Of a stretch of 15,019 nucleotides of DNA, positions 1 to 6,694 are shown piece by piece. Within the stretch, counting starts at the first letter, position 1, and every line of letters begins with the position of its first letter. This stretch comes from Dehalococcoidales bacterium (GTDB lineage Bacteria; Chloroflexota; Dehalococcoidia; Dehalococcoidales; Fen-1064), in the NCBI GenBank assembly GCA_028712845.1, contig JAQTPO010000011.1:11538-26556 (forward strand). Direction: 5' to 3'. The position numbers and the translations under genes were made by a program. Below the pieces are notes generated by a model. It did no database searches and had not been told where the DNA came from. It saw nothing but the letters and a program-made list of their open reading frames with translations.

Positions 1-805
1 CCTGCACGTCATCAATGCGGATGCTGCTATCTCCCGTTGCGCCACTGATGCTCAGGTTGCTGTCTATCCTGAGCTCATCATAGCTGGTGCCGTCCTTGAC
101 AAAGCTTAGCGATTTTAACAGTTGCCAGTCCAGGGTACCGCTGATAGGGTATTCGTTATTGTCCGAGGTAATAAGGGCAGGATCAGTACGCCAAATTTCA
201 AACAGCGAGTTATATGCCGTCTGGTTCTTGTTGCCGATTTTCAGGTAAAGGGTTATCGTGTAAGCACCGTCGGCATATCCGCTAAAATCGAGGGCATCGT
301 TGTAGGTGACGTAACTCGTACTGGACGTCGAATGGGTGAACGCGGTGGTGCCGTTAATGTCAATGCGGAGCGATGCCGTATTACCGGTGGCGCGCAGGTT
401 GGTATCAAAACGCAGGTTATTGTAGGCAGAGCCGCTCTTGGTAAAAGTCAGCGTCTTTCGTAAGGTATAGCTGGTATCCCCGGTCTTGGTGGCTACGGCA
501 TTATCCGAATCGACATTCGTGGGGCTGGTGGTGTAAAGCTCAAAAAGCTGGTTATAGCCGTTGCCGCCGCTGACGCTCATGTAGAGTTTGATGGTATATG
601 CGCCATCAGCGTAGCCGCTGAAATCAAAAACATCACTGTAGTTAACATAGCTGCTGCTGGTGGTGGTGTGAGTGAATATTTCCACATTGTTCAAGCGAAT
701 GCTCGTGGTTACGCTGGTGCCGCCGACTACTTTAAGGTTGCTGTCTATCCGTATTTCATTATAGGCAGAACCGTTCCTGGTAAAGTTCAGCGTCTTGACG
801 AGCTG
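1..805 (-). repeat. Tandem ~113-residue protein repeats within the surface protein
   Basis: On the minus strand, units start at about 805, 466 and 124, giving periods of 339 and 342 bp (113 and 114 residues). The third unit is cut by the window edge. Recognisable anchors in each unit are KTLNFTRNGSAYNEIRIDSN / KTLTFTKSGSAYNNLRFDTN / KSLSFVKDGTSYDELRIDSN, and in the first two DFSGYADGAYTIKLY / DFSGYADGAYTITLY. The nucleotide copies have diverged substantially at third positions (for example ttcagcggctacgctgat against tttagcggatatgccgac), so this is an old protein-level repeat, not a recent DNA duplication. Confidence 0.85.
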
Positions 806-1102
806 GGCGGAGCTTGAGGTGCCGGTGGCTACCGAGCTATTATCGTACACAACCATAGTAGGATTAGGCACGATGCTCAGCTTGACATCGCCCGCGCTGG
901 AAGCGGTCTCAACGCTGGTGAGCGTGCCGTTGTTGAAATCGGTTTGAGATGTCTGCGTCCACGCGGTAGACGCCCAGCCGCTGGCGGCGCTGCCGGAGGA
1001 AGCCTCAGTATCCGTGAAATCCGCATGAGTGACGCCGATGGCAAATACCGACCCCATCATGACAACAAGCATCGGGATAATCAGGTACTTTGCGTATTTC
1101 AT
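1..1102 (-). CDS. Repeat-containing exported surface protein with SipW-type signal peptide (C-terminus beyond window)
   Basis: The frame is open from position 1102 to the window edge, about 367 residues, with no stop. It begins MKYAKYLIIPMLVVMMGSVF, a hydrophobic signal segment, followed by HADFTDTEAS, the FxDTE cassette of SipW-cognate signal peptides shared with the two upstream genes. A Ser/Thr/Gly-rich stretch follows, including DFNNGTLTSVETASSAGD, and then two full and one partial copy of a ~113-residue unit (see the repeat entry). The composition (Ser, Thr, Asn, Tyr, few charges) suits a beta-rich surface or adhesive protein. It is the last visible gene of the signal peptidase operon and lies 65 bp after its neighbour. 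ATG 1102 was chosen because GAG precedes it by 7 nt; in-frame ATG 1114 (MRKS...) is the alternative. Function beyond surface exposure is inference, and the C-terminal anchor is not visible. Confidence 0.8.
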   Translation of the reverse strand, partial: MKYAKYLIIPMLVVMMGSVFAIGVTHADFTDTEASSGSAASGWASTAWTQTSQTDFNNGTLTSVETASSAGDVKLSIVPNPTMVVYDNSSVATGTSSSAQLVKTLNFTRNGSAYNEIRIDSNLKVVGGTSVTTSIRLNNVEIFTHTTTSSSYVNYSDVFDFSGYADGAYTIKLYMSVSGGNGYNQLFELYTTSPTNVDSDNAVATKTGDTSYTLRKTLTFTKSGSAYNNLRFDTNLRATGNTASLRIDINGTTAFTHSTSSTSYVTYNDALDFSGYADGAYTITLYLKIGNKNQTAYNSLFEIWRTDPALITSDNNEYPISGTLDWQLLKSLSFVKDGTSYDELRIDSNLSISGATGDSSIRIDDVQ

Positions 1103-1167
1103 AGATTTTCTCATCTCATTTAGCCATGATACCGGGTAAATTGCAATTACCTTGACCTTAAAGTCTA

Positions 1168-1881
1168 TTAATTCCCAGAATTCAGGGTAAAGGTAATCCC
1201 AATTTGCGCGCTGTCCGTCTGGATAATATTTTCGTTGACATTGATATCGTCGCCGGTGCCGAAGCTGCCATCGCTCCCCGCCCGCTTAATGTCAGTAGCC
1301 ACGCTCCATGTGATTATGTAAACCACGGTGTCGCTGCCGCCGCTGGCCGTCATGGCAACACTCTGCCCATTGAGCACCGCTTCCAGCCCGCTTAATGCCG
1401 CGCCGGCACCGCTGCTGCCGAGGAGATACACCAGGTTGGCTTCCGCATTCGCCTGGTCGGTTCCTGTGCCACGCTGGAGCTTGATGCTCATGCAATCGTC
1501 CAGGTCACCATTGCCGCCGTCGTTGTTGCCGGAAACGGCATTCTCCACAATATTCTGGCTGACATCACTGAAGGTAACGGCGGAATCAATGGTCAGTGTG
1601 CCGGGGACGCTCCCATTGTTAACCAGCACCCAGGTGATGCTGCCGGATTCGCCGGGGAGAATTTTGGTAAAGACCGCGTTGCCGTTAGCCTGATTGCCCC
1701 CTCCGGCTACCGTGTATTTGCCGGCGGTGCCGCTTCCGCTGACTGCGGGAACCAGGTCAAGGGTGCCGGCGGTGATAACCGCGCCGGTGGTTTCAGTATC
1801 AGTGAAGTACGCCCAGACCCCGGTCGCGGCCATGCCGGTGGCGAGGAGGAAGGCTATGGTGAGGGCGATTATCTTTTTCAC
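1168..1881 (-). CDS. SipW-dependent exported protein, TasA/CalY-related
   Basis: A 237-residue protein opening with KKIIALTIAFLLATGMAATG then VWAYFTDTETT, the characteristic SipW-cognate signal peptide, with cleavage expected near the AYF. The mature part has the beta-sandwich style of the TasA/camelysin group: TAGTLDL soon after the signal, an ITWVLVNNGSVPGTLTI strand region, and a C-terminus NENIIQTDSAQIGITFTLN resembling the family's closing strand. An Asp/Gly-rich stretch (AGSDGSFGTGDDINVNEN) could bind metal, but this is only a composition argument. I chose GTG at 1881 because it gives the signal peptide the same N-terminus as its paralogue, with GGA 7 nt upstream. In-frame ATG 1926 adds 15 residues (MKIQSPATLKETEKS) and GTG/ATG starts up to 1959 are possible. 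It probably forms or decorates an extracellular fibre or matrix. Confidence 0.75.
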   Translation of the reverse strand: MKKIIALTIAFLLATGMAATGVWAYFTDTETTGAVITAGTLDLVPAVSGSGTAGKYTVAGGGNQANGNAVFTKILPGESGSITWVLVNNGSVPGTLTIDSAVTFSDVSQNIVENAVSGNNDGGNGDLDDCMSIKLQRGTGTDQANAEANLVYLLGSSGAGAALSGLEAVLNGQSVAMTASGGSDTVVYIITWSVATDIKRAGSDGSFGTGDDINVNENIIQTDSAQIGITFTLNSGN

Positions 1882-1964
1882 TGATTTTTCCGTTTCCTTA
1901 AGCGTCGCAGGGGACTGGATTTTCATTACGCCCAGCCCCCGGCAACCTGTCTCTCTCACTTATG

Positions 1965-1980
1965 CTGCCGGTTCCGGCAG
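1965..1980 (-). other. Intercistronic hairpin after the TasA-like gene
   Basis: CTGCCGG-TT-CCGGCAG forms a perfect 7-bp inverted repeat (or 6 bp with a GTTC loop) that begins 5 nt after the TAA of the upstream TasA-like gene at 1986. No U-tract follows on the minus strand (the next bases read CATAAGTGAG), so it is more likely an mRNA-stabilising or processing hairpin than a full terminator. It would favour expression of the TasA-like gene over the next gene. Confidence 0.5.
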
Positions 1981-1985
1981 GTGTT

Positions 1986-2579
1986 TTACTGCTGCGTTCC
2001 AGTTACGGTTACCGTGACATCTACCGTGTTGCCCTGGCAGCCATTGGTAGCGGCGGTATCAAAAGCAAACTCGATGAATAACGGGCCTTTGCCGCCGATA
2101 GCCAGCCCGCCCGGCAGAGTAATATCGCCCAGCGCTTTGAGCTCTGCCAGCGTCTTGTTTTCCGCTGCACCAACCGAAGCGCCCTGCCATTTTACCGTGG
2201 TCGTCCGGATCATCTTGTCAAAAAGGTCGGTCGGGTCGGTAGTCCACGGTGAGCCGGTGATCGTCGTCGGGCGCCCGGATGTATCCACGGCGGAATAGTC
2301 GAAGCTTGCCGTGAGCGTCGTCATCGCTATGGAGCCGGAATTGCTGATGTAGAGCGTGCCGTTTTCGGTGGCGCCAGGGGCCCAGCCTTCAGCTGCCCAT
2401 GTCGCCGTGGTGTTGCCCGTTGCCATTTCATCTGCATTGGACAGTCCGAGGTCCAGAGTGCCCGCGATGAGGGTGTTGCCGGTGGAGGTTTCCGTGTCAT
2501 TGAAGTACGCCCAGGTGCCGCCGCCGACCATGGCGATAATCAGAATGGCAGCGATTGATAAACCGAGTATCTTTTTCAT
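1986..2579 (-). CDS. TasA/CalY (camelysin) family exported protein
   Basis: A 197-residue protein: MKKILGLSIAAILIIAMVGG, then GTWAYFNDTETSTGN, a textbook SipW-type signal peptide, followed by LIAGTLDLGLSNADE. The mature region has the W-x-PG step (GWAPGATENGTLYISNSGSI) and the family-typical end FDTAATNGCQGNTVDVTVTV ending in GTQQ, matching the N-x-x-QG...Q closing pattern of TasA and camelysin. In Bacillus these proteins are secreted through SipW and assemble into matrix fibres; camelysin was first described as a metalloprotease. A strong Shine-Dalgarno AAAGGAG lies 6 nt before the ATG, so high expression is likely. It sits 108 bp downstream of the signal peptidase gene on the same strand. 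Fibre formation is inferred from the family; the single Cys in the C-terminal motif is unusual. Confidence 0.82.
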   Translation of the reverse strand: MKKILGLSIAAILIIAMVGGGTWAYFNDTETSTGNTLIAGTLDLGLSNADEMATGNTTATWAAEGWAPGATENGTLYISNSGSIAMTTLTASFDYSAVDTSGRPTTITGSPWTTDPTDLFDKMIRTTTVKWQGASVGAAENKTLAELKALGDITLPGGLAIGGKGPLFIEFAFDTAATNGCQGNTVDVTVTVTGTQQ

Positions 2580-2642
2580 CTTTTTCTCCTTTTCAATTTT
2601 TTAGTTCGATTACTTATCTAGTTGCCGCTGAAAGGTAATTTT

Positions 2643-2660
2643 TTAGCTGTCACAATTCAT
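2643..2660 (-). other. Possible five-codon leader ORF between the signal peptidase and TasA-like genes
   Basis: Within the 108-bp gap, AAGGAG (2668-2673) lies 7 nt upstream of ATG AAT TGT GAC AGC TAA, encoding MNCDS. The site is as good a ribosome-binding site as those of the real genes. The ORF is too short to judge by coding statistics. It could be a leader that tunes translation or simply a chance purine-rich motif. Confidence 0.25.
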
Positions 2661-2687
2661 CTCGTAGCTCCTTAGATTATGTTAATT

Positions 2688-3173
2688 TCAATTTTCACTT
2701 TTTAGTGCCTCCTTGACGATGTCCTTGATGATGAGAGCCACCAATAACATCGCGGGTAGAATAATCGATACATACCAGCCCGTCTTGGTGCGGACGAAGC
2801 TGGTCAGGTAACCGAAGTACGGTACTTTAAAAAGATATATCCCCTTTATCTGTGTAATATTTACCGGTGCCTGGTCAGGGTCTTCCGAGTTATCCCCTTT
2901 CGTGATAAGATTCATATCTTTATTAATCTCAATAACCCGGTGGGTTACCTCTCCCCTGGCGATGGTGTAAGTAATGATTGTGCCCGGTTCAATCCGCGGC
3001 GTGAGCGGACCGCCGAGAGGACCGGTTATCACCAAGTCACCCATGTTAAACACCGGCACCATGCTTTCGCTCTTGACGAAATACATGTTATAGTCTGGGG
3101 ATAAGTAAATAAAACCCAGCGCCCCGACAATCAACAGCATAATGGCGGCCAGTATTCTCGTTATCAGTTTCAT
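2688..3173 (-). CDS. sipW: SipW-type (S26B) signal peptidase I
   Basis: A 161-residue membrane peptidase of the ER/archaeal-like S26B type, which uses a Ser-His pair instead of Ser-Lys. There is an N-terminal membrane segment (about residues 7-25). The catalytic Ser37 is in VKSESMVPVFNMGDLV, the general base His78 in GEVTHRVIEI, and the conserved acidic box is ITKGDNSEDPDQAPV (GDN at 93-95 with D98/D100). A second membrane segment spans about 133-152. Its natural substrates are very likely the three downstream exported proteins, which all carry the AYFxDTE-type signal. The ATG at 3173 overlaps the TGA of the preceding gene by one base (TGATG), implying translational coupling. The length is typical for SipW (about 160-190 residues). 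Confidence 0.9.
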   Translation of the reverse strand: MKLITRILAAIMLLIVGALGFIYLSPDYNMYFVKSESMVPVFNMGDLVITGPLGGPLTPRIEPGTIITYTIARGEVTHRVIEINKDMNLITKGDNSEDPDQAPVNITQIKGIYLFKVPYFGYLTSFVRTKTGWYVSIILPAMLLVALIIKDIVKEALKSEN

Positions 3174-3547
3174 CAGGCGGTCACCTCGGCGCTGATAGGA
3201 TTACACCGGCGGCAGATGGCGGACAACCGGGCGACAAGCTCGCCATTATTGAATGTATCCTGCACATAACCATCTACCTTAAATTGCTCTGTTCCCTGCC
3301 AGTCTTCCCTTTCATTTCCTAGAATGAGCACTGCGGGAATATCCCATAATTCCTGGATACGTTCACTGGCATCAGCCGCATCTTCCGCTTTTCTATCGAT
3401 GAGCACCAGATGGGGTTTTTCACAGTATTCAGGGGCAGAGGGCATATCAACCATCTTTGAGATGTAAATTGTCTCAATACCATGCTGGTCTAAAACATGG
3501 GTGACCTTTTCTTTAGTTGGTTCTCTGCCGTAAATCAGCACTTTCAT
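3173..3547 (-). CDS. Degenerate response-regulator receiver-like protein coupled to SipW
   Basis: A 124-residue stand-alone protein with the alternating pattern of a CheY-like fold: MKVLIYGREP (strand 1), a helix, PHLVLIDRKAED (strand 3 with D51 where the phospho-acceptor lies), PAVLILGNERE (strand 4) and VDGYVQDTFNNGELVARL, which aligns with the usual ADDYLTKPF-x-x-EL-x-ARL. Key residues are missing: the acidic pair after strand 1 is replaced by YGREP, the Thr/Ser after strand 4 by Gly77, and the invariant Lys by Asp97. It is therefore probably a pseudo-receiver that does not use normal Mg-dependent phosphorylation. There is no DNA-binding domain. The chosen ATG 3547 follows GAGATAG; an upstream in-frame ATG at 3583 adds 12 residues with no clear ribosome site. 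The gene heads the sipW operon, so a role in assembly or regulation is inferred. Confidence 0.65.
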   Translation of the reverse strand: MKVLIYGREPTKEKVTHVLDQHGIETIYISKMVDMPSAPEYCEKPHLVLIDRKAEDAADASERIQELWDIPAVLILGNEREDWQGTEQFKVDGYVQDTFNNGELVARLSAICRRCNPISAEVTA

Positions 3548-3598
3548 CTTATCTATCTCTTTATTTACTGCTCTCATAATCAATATAACCGAGTGGAA

Positions 3599-3668
3599 TT
3601 ACAAAGAAATGAAATGCATAACCGAAACATTACAAAAATATTAATATCGCCTTACAATAACATTACAA
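3599..3668 (-). promoter_or_regulatory. Phased TTGTAA direct repeats, candidate OmpR/PhoB-type operator of the sipW operon
   Basis: Upstream of the receiver-sipW operon the hexamer TTGTAA (TTACAA on the plus strand) occurs four times in the same orientation, at 3663-3668, 3652-3657, 3630-3635 and 3599-3604. The steps are 11, 22 and 31 bp, close to whole helical turns. Two copies continue as TTGTAATGTT. Tandem hexamers or heptamers on an 11-bp period are how OmpR/PhoB-family regulators bind DNA. An OmpR-family regulator is encoded immediately upstream, ending at 3831. No convincing -10/-35 pair could be fixed in this AT-rich stretch. Confidence 0.5.
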
Positions 3669-3760
3669 GTTTGAAGGGCACTATTGAATTGACGCGCAAC
3701 GCGCCCCGAAAGGATTAACGAATGTTCTAGTGAAGGCAACCTTAATGCGGATTGGGTTTA

Positions 3761-3801
3761 TTAAAAAGAGACAGCCGGAACCTTATGTCAGGCTCCGGCT
3801 G
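3761..3801 (-). terminator. Intrinsic terminator after the two-component operon
   Basis: On the minus strand CAGCCGGAGC, a 10-nt loop, then GTTCCGGCTG form a 10-bp stem with one mismatched position (3772-3801), followed by TCTCTTTTTAA. It lies 30 bp beyond the TAG of the response regulator gene at 3831 and separates the two-component operon from the receiver-sipW operon. Confidence 0.75.
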
Positions 3802-3830
3802 CGATGCTTGATGCAGATGACTATGTTTAA

Positions 3831-4514
3831 CTAGACCGGCTCGTTCAGGGAATATCCGATACCGGATTTTGTCACGATAATCCGGGGATTCTGCGGGTCT
3901 GTCTCAATTTTTTCCCGCAAACGCCGGATATATACTCTAAGGCTTTCTGTCGACGTCGGCAACTCTCCTCCCCACACCACCTCTGCCAGACGAGAATGGG
4001 GCACTACCTGCCCGGTGTTTTTCATAAGCTCATAAAGGATAATGCCTTCCGTATTGGTTAGCTCTATCTCTTCCTGCCTGAAAAAGGTCTGCCGTGTCTC
4101 AGGGTTAAAACTCAATTCTCCGCAGACTATGGTCTTTCCTGATAAAGCAGGAGCACCCCTGCGTACCAACGCGCGGATGCGGGCAAGCAGTTCCATCTGG
4201 CGAAAAGGCTTTATCATGTAGTCGTCCGCACCCCATTCCAGCCCCCTGATAATATCCGCCTCCTCTCCTCTTACCGTTAAAATCAAGACGGGAACGTTAG
4301 TAAAGGTACGGATTTCCTTCAAAACATCATAACCGCTGGTATCGGGAAGTCCCAGATCAAGAAGGACAACGTCCGGTTTTTCACTTTCGGTCAGCCTCAC
4401 GCCTTCATTGCCCAGATGGGTAGTGACCAGTTTAGCTTCAGGCCAGCGAATCTCGAGCGCCAGGCGAATCACCTCGGTTATTTCTTTGTCGTCCTCAATA
4501 ATAAGTATCGTCAT
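3831..4514 (-). CDS. OmpR/PhoB-family response regulator
   Basis: A 227-residue two-domain regulator. The receiver domain (1-120) has the acidic pocket E7-D8-D9, phospho-acceptor D53 in VVLLDLGLPD, T80 in VLILTVRGEE and K102 in DDYMIKPF, all intact. The C-terminal winged helix (about 127-225) contains ELTNTEGIILYELMKNTGQ and the recognition-helix region TSTESLRVYIRRLREKIE, typical of the KdpE/PhoB/OmpR group, and ends IIVTKSGIGYSLNEPV. The ATG follows GGGAG by 8 nt, and the gene overlaps the kinase stop as ATGA, so the pair are translationally coupled partners. It ends before a terminator. Its likely targets include the adjacent sipW operon, given the phased hexamers there, but this is inference. 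Confidence 0.93.
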   Translation of the reverse strand: MTILIIEDDKEITEVIRLALEIRWPEAKLVTTHLGNEGVRLTESEKPDVVLLDLGLPDTSGYDVLKEIRTFTNVPVLILTVRGEEADIIRGLEWGADDYMIKPFRQMELLARIRALVRRGAPALSGKTIVCGELSFNPETRQTFFRQEEIELTNTEGIILYELMKNTGQVVPHSRLAEVVWGGELPTSTESLRVYIRRLREKIETDPQNPRIIVTKSGIGYSLNEPV

Positions 4515-6409
4515 GACTGTTCTCCCGGGCTATTTTGTTGCTGGTTCTCAGCAGTGTTACCCAGTGGCAACGAAAAACCAAAAGTGCTTCCAGCGCCTTT
4601 TTGGCTGCTGACCCATATCTTCCCGCCATGGAGTTCGACGAATTTCCTGGCAAGCGCTAAGCCAAGTCCCAATCCGCTCAGGCGCTCCCTATCTCCGATA
4701 CGGCGGTGATAAGGTTCAAAAATCCGCTTCTGGTCTTCCGGGCTTATGCCTGGGCCGGTGTCCTGAATTTCTACAATGAGATTATCACGTTCTTCTGTTG
4801 CTTTTAAAGTAATGCTCCCGCCCGCAGGAGTGAATTTCAAAGAATTGATAAGGAGATTCTCCACAGTCTGCCGCAGACGCCCGCCATCACCGGAGATAAC
4901 GGGGAGATAGTCTGGCAGTATAATCTTAAAGACCTGCTTATTTTGTTTTGCCAGGGGCGTCATCGCCTGCGCGACTTCCTCAAGTAAAGCCTTCATGTTC
5001 ACGAGGCCCATATTTAATTCCAGCCGGTTTACGTCTGCCCTTGCCAGGTCAAGCAGTTCATCTATTCTCTTATTAAGGTTGGATGCACTGCGATCCATAC
5101 TTTGCACCAGCCTCAATAACTGCTTATCATGAATTTCTTCCTGCAGCAATTCAATAGCTGCCATTACCGGTGTAATAGGAGTTTTCAGTTCATGTACCAG
5201 CGCCCTGGAAAATTCAATCTGCTTTTCATTTTCTTGCTGAAGTTGCTCTCTAAGACCTTTTTCTGCTTTGTAGTGTTCCTGGGACTGCACAAACAGGTCA
5301 CGGTACTCTTGTTCGCTCTTTAGCAATTGTTTCTGAGCCGCATCAAGTCTAAACAGCATATCATTTATTGATTCGCCAAGGTGTGCGAGTTCATCATGTC
5401 CGGAGATTGTCAGGCGCGACAGTGCCATTTCTGGCGTTGTACCAACATTTTTTACAAAATCATCTATTTTTATCAAGCGCTTCAGCACCCACCGGTCAAA
5501 TATCCACGTTATAGAGAGCAGGCTTAATGCAATAATTGTTATGATAGCCAATGAAATTAAATTAGCGCCGCTGATACCCTGATGATAGATATCACGCGGC
5601 AAATCCACCCTTAACACCAGGGCCGGTTGATTATAAATATCTTTTATTAATACATAGCCCGCGACTATTTTTTCGTTAAGCGGCTGCACAAAAATATCAT
5701 CTTCAGACGAAGTGTGTTTAGCCTGTTCATCAAAGCCAGCAGGAAGATTCACCAGTGAAAGGGGTGCGATAGCTAAAGGCAATTGGACCCGGTCTTCTAA
5801 TTTTGTTACTTCAGCTTTACTGAGAAATCGCCCCATAATCAGTGTCCCGCGAATTGGCCCTTCACCCATACTGGTTAAGATGGGATGAGAAGTAATGAGC
5901 ATGGGATTCTCCGGAAGTAGTATTATCCCTGAGGTAACGCTTTCCGGGTTATCGTGTGTTAACAAGAGACTGCCGGGATTAAGAAATTCCTCTACTTTTA
6001 GCGGGATTTGTTTCTTCTCGTCCAGATCAAGAGCTTTCGCAAAAACGATTTGCCCTGAGGAGTCCGCGATCACGATAAGGTTTAAATTTAGCTGGACAAG
6101 CATGGGATCAACGAGGTTAGCCTTAATGTATGATTCGTTATGGTTCTCTACAAATGCATATGTGTCATCCCAGGTTGCCCAGTCCGATCCGGTAACACTC
6201 AAATGATAAACCTCATCACGCAAAGCATAAATGGCTCTTTTGGCACTGAGAACGGTATAATTTGACTCCACACTAAGAAATTTATTATTGATTATAGTAC
6301 GTGTGAGCAGATATGCAATCACAACAATGATTACCAAAATTAGAATGCTTAGGCTAAGCATTCTCTTACGCATGGTCATCTGGCTATTCATTAAAGATTT
6401 AATGCGCAT
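4511..6409 (-). CDS. CHASE4-domain sensor histidine kinase
   Basis: A 632-residue membrane kinase. A first membrane helix (about 17-38) is followed by an extracytoplasmic CHASE4 sensor domain (about 45-275) with its hallmark SVTGSDWATWDDTYAFVENH. Then come a second membrane helix (about 283-303), a HAMP-like linker with GHDELAHLGESINDM, a coiled coil (about 355-398), and HisKA with the phospho-acceptor H406 in ALVHELKTPI. The ATPase domain has its N box TVENLLINSLKFTP (N518/N522), G1 box QDTGPGIS (D550) and G2 box SGLGLGLALARKF (579-584). CHASE4 ligands are mostly unknown. The gene is first in its operon and shares a 4-bp overlap with the regulator. No good Shine-Dalgarno precedes ATG 6409 (see the promoter entry); in-frame ATGs at 6391 and 6379 are not better placed. 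Confidence 0.92.
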   Translation of the reverse strand: MRIKSLMNSQMTMRKRMLSLSILILVIIVVIAYLLTRTIINNKFLSVESNYTVLSAKRAIYALRDEVYHLSVTGSDWATWDDTYAFVENHNESYIKANLVDPMLVQLNLNLIVIADSSGQIVFAKALDLDEKKQIPLKVEEFLNPGSLLLTHDNPESVTSGIILLPENPMLITSHPILTSMGEGPIRGTLIMGRFLSKAEVTKLEDRVQLPLAIAPLSLVNLPAGFDEQAKHTSSEDDIFVQPLNEKIVAGYVLIKDIYNQPALVLRVDLPRDIYHQGISGANLISLAIITIIALSLLSITWIFDRWVLKRLIKIDDFVKNVGTTPEMALSRLTISGHDELAHLGESINDMLFRLDAAQKQLLKSEQEYRDLFVQSQEHYKAEKGLREQLQQENEKQIEFSRALVHELKTPITPVMAAIELLQEEIHDKQLLRLVQSMDRSASNLNKRIDELLDLARADVNRLELNMGLVNMKALLEEVAQAMTPLAKQNKQVFKIILPDYLPVISGDGGRLRQTVENLLINSLKFTPAGGSITLKATEERDNLIVEIQDTGPGISPEDQKRIFEPYHRRIGDRERLSGLGLGLALARKFVELHGGKIWVSSQKGAGSTFGFSLPLGNTAENQQQNSPGEQS

Positions 6410-6419
6410 TCTGGTTTCT

Positions 6420-6448
6420 ATTTTATGCTCAGATTAAGACAAATGCAA
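6420..6448 (-). promoter_or_regulatory. Candidate promoter of the kinase-regulator operon, giving a near-leaderless start
   Basis: On the minus strand TTGCAT (6443-6448), a 17-bp spacer and TAAAAT (6420-6425) resemble a sigma-70 promoter (4/6 and 5/6 matches). Transcription would begin about 6-7 nt later, only a few bases before the kinase ATG at 6409. That agrees with the absence of a Shine-Dalgarno there. Confidence 0.4.
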
Positions 6449-6584
6449 AATAGTGAGGCTTTTCTTTTTCATCAATAGGAAGGATGGCATCGTTTTCGGG
6501 GGAAAAGTTCACAGCTATTACAGAAAGCGGATAAAAATACAACTTCATCAAAAGAAACTCACGAACAACTTCAAAAATGTAGCT

Positions 6585-6622
6585 TTACTAGACTTGAACT
6601 ATTTTTTTTAGTAGACTAGTAA
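6585..6622 (+). promoter_or_regulatory. Inverted repeat around a weak promoter upstream of the flavoprotein
   Basis: TTACTAG (6585-6591) and CTAGTAA (6616-6622) form a perfect 7-bp inverted repeat with a 24-bp spacer that contains a T8 run. TTGAAC at 6594-6599 could be a -35 element, with TAGTAA 17 bp further on as a poor -10 inside the right arm. The arrangement suits a repressor operator, but no dedicated regulator gene is adjacent. The rest of the 285-bp divergent gap (6410-6694) also holds a direct repeat ACAACTTCA at 6539-6547 and 6565-6573, and no gene that I can see. Confidence 0.35.
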
Positions 6623-6694
6623 GAATCTAAACAACATTTCCGATTATTGATGTTTCAGTTCCATAACTTGAAACCAGCATGGAGGAGACAGAAG

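Noticed and set aside
122..463. A 113-residue plus-strand open frame
   Set aside because: It is antisense to the repeat protein, which is open across the whole stretch, has a signal peptide and clear internal repeats. The plus-strand frame has no family features or ribosome site.
1..805. CRISPR-like or recent satellite DNA repeat
   Set aside because: The ~340-bp period is in coding frame, the copies have diverged at third positions, and there are no short identical repeats with unique spacers.
1204..2604. Several plus-strand open frames of 60-120 residues opposite the TasA-like genes
   Set aside because: Low-complexity Pro/Ser/Val-rich translations that mirror the minus-strand genes; no ribosome sites and no recognisable motifs.
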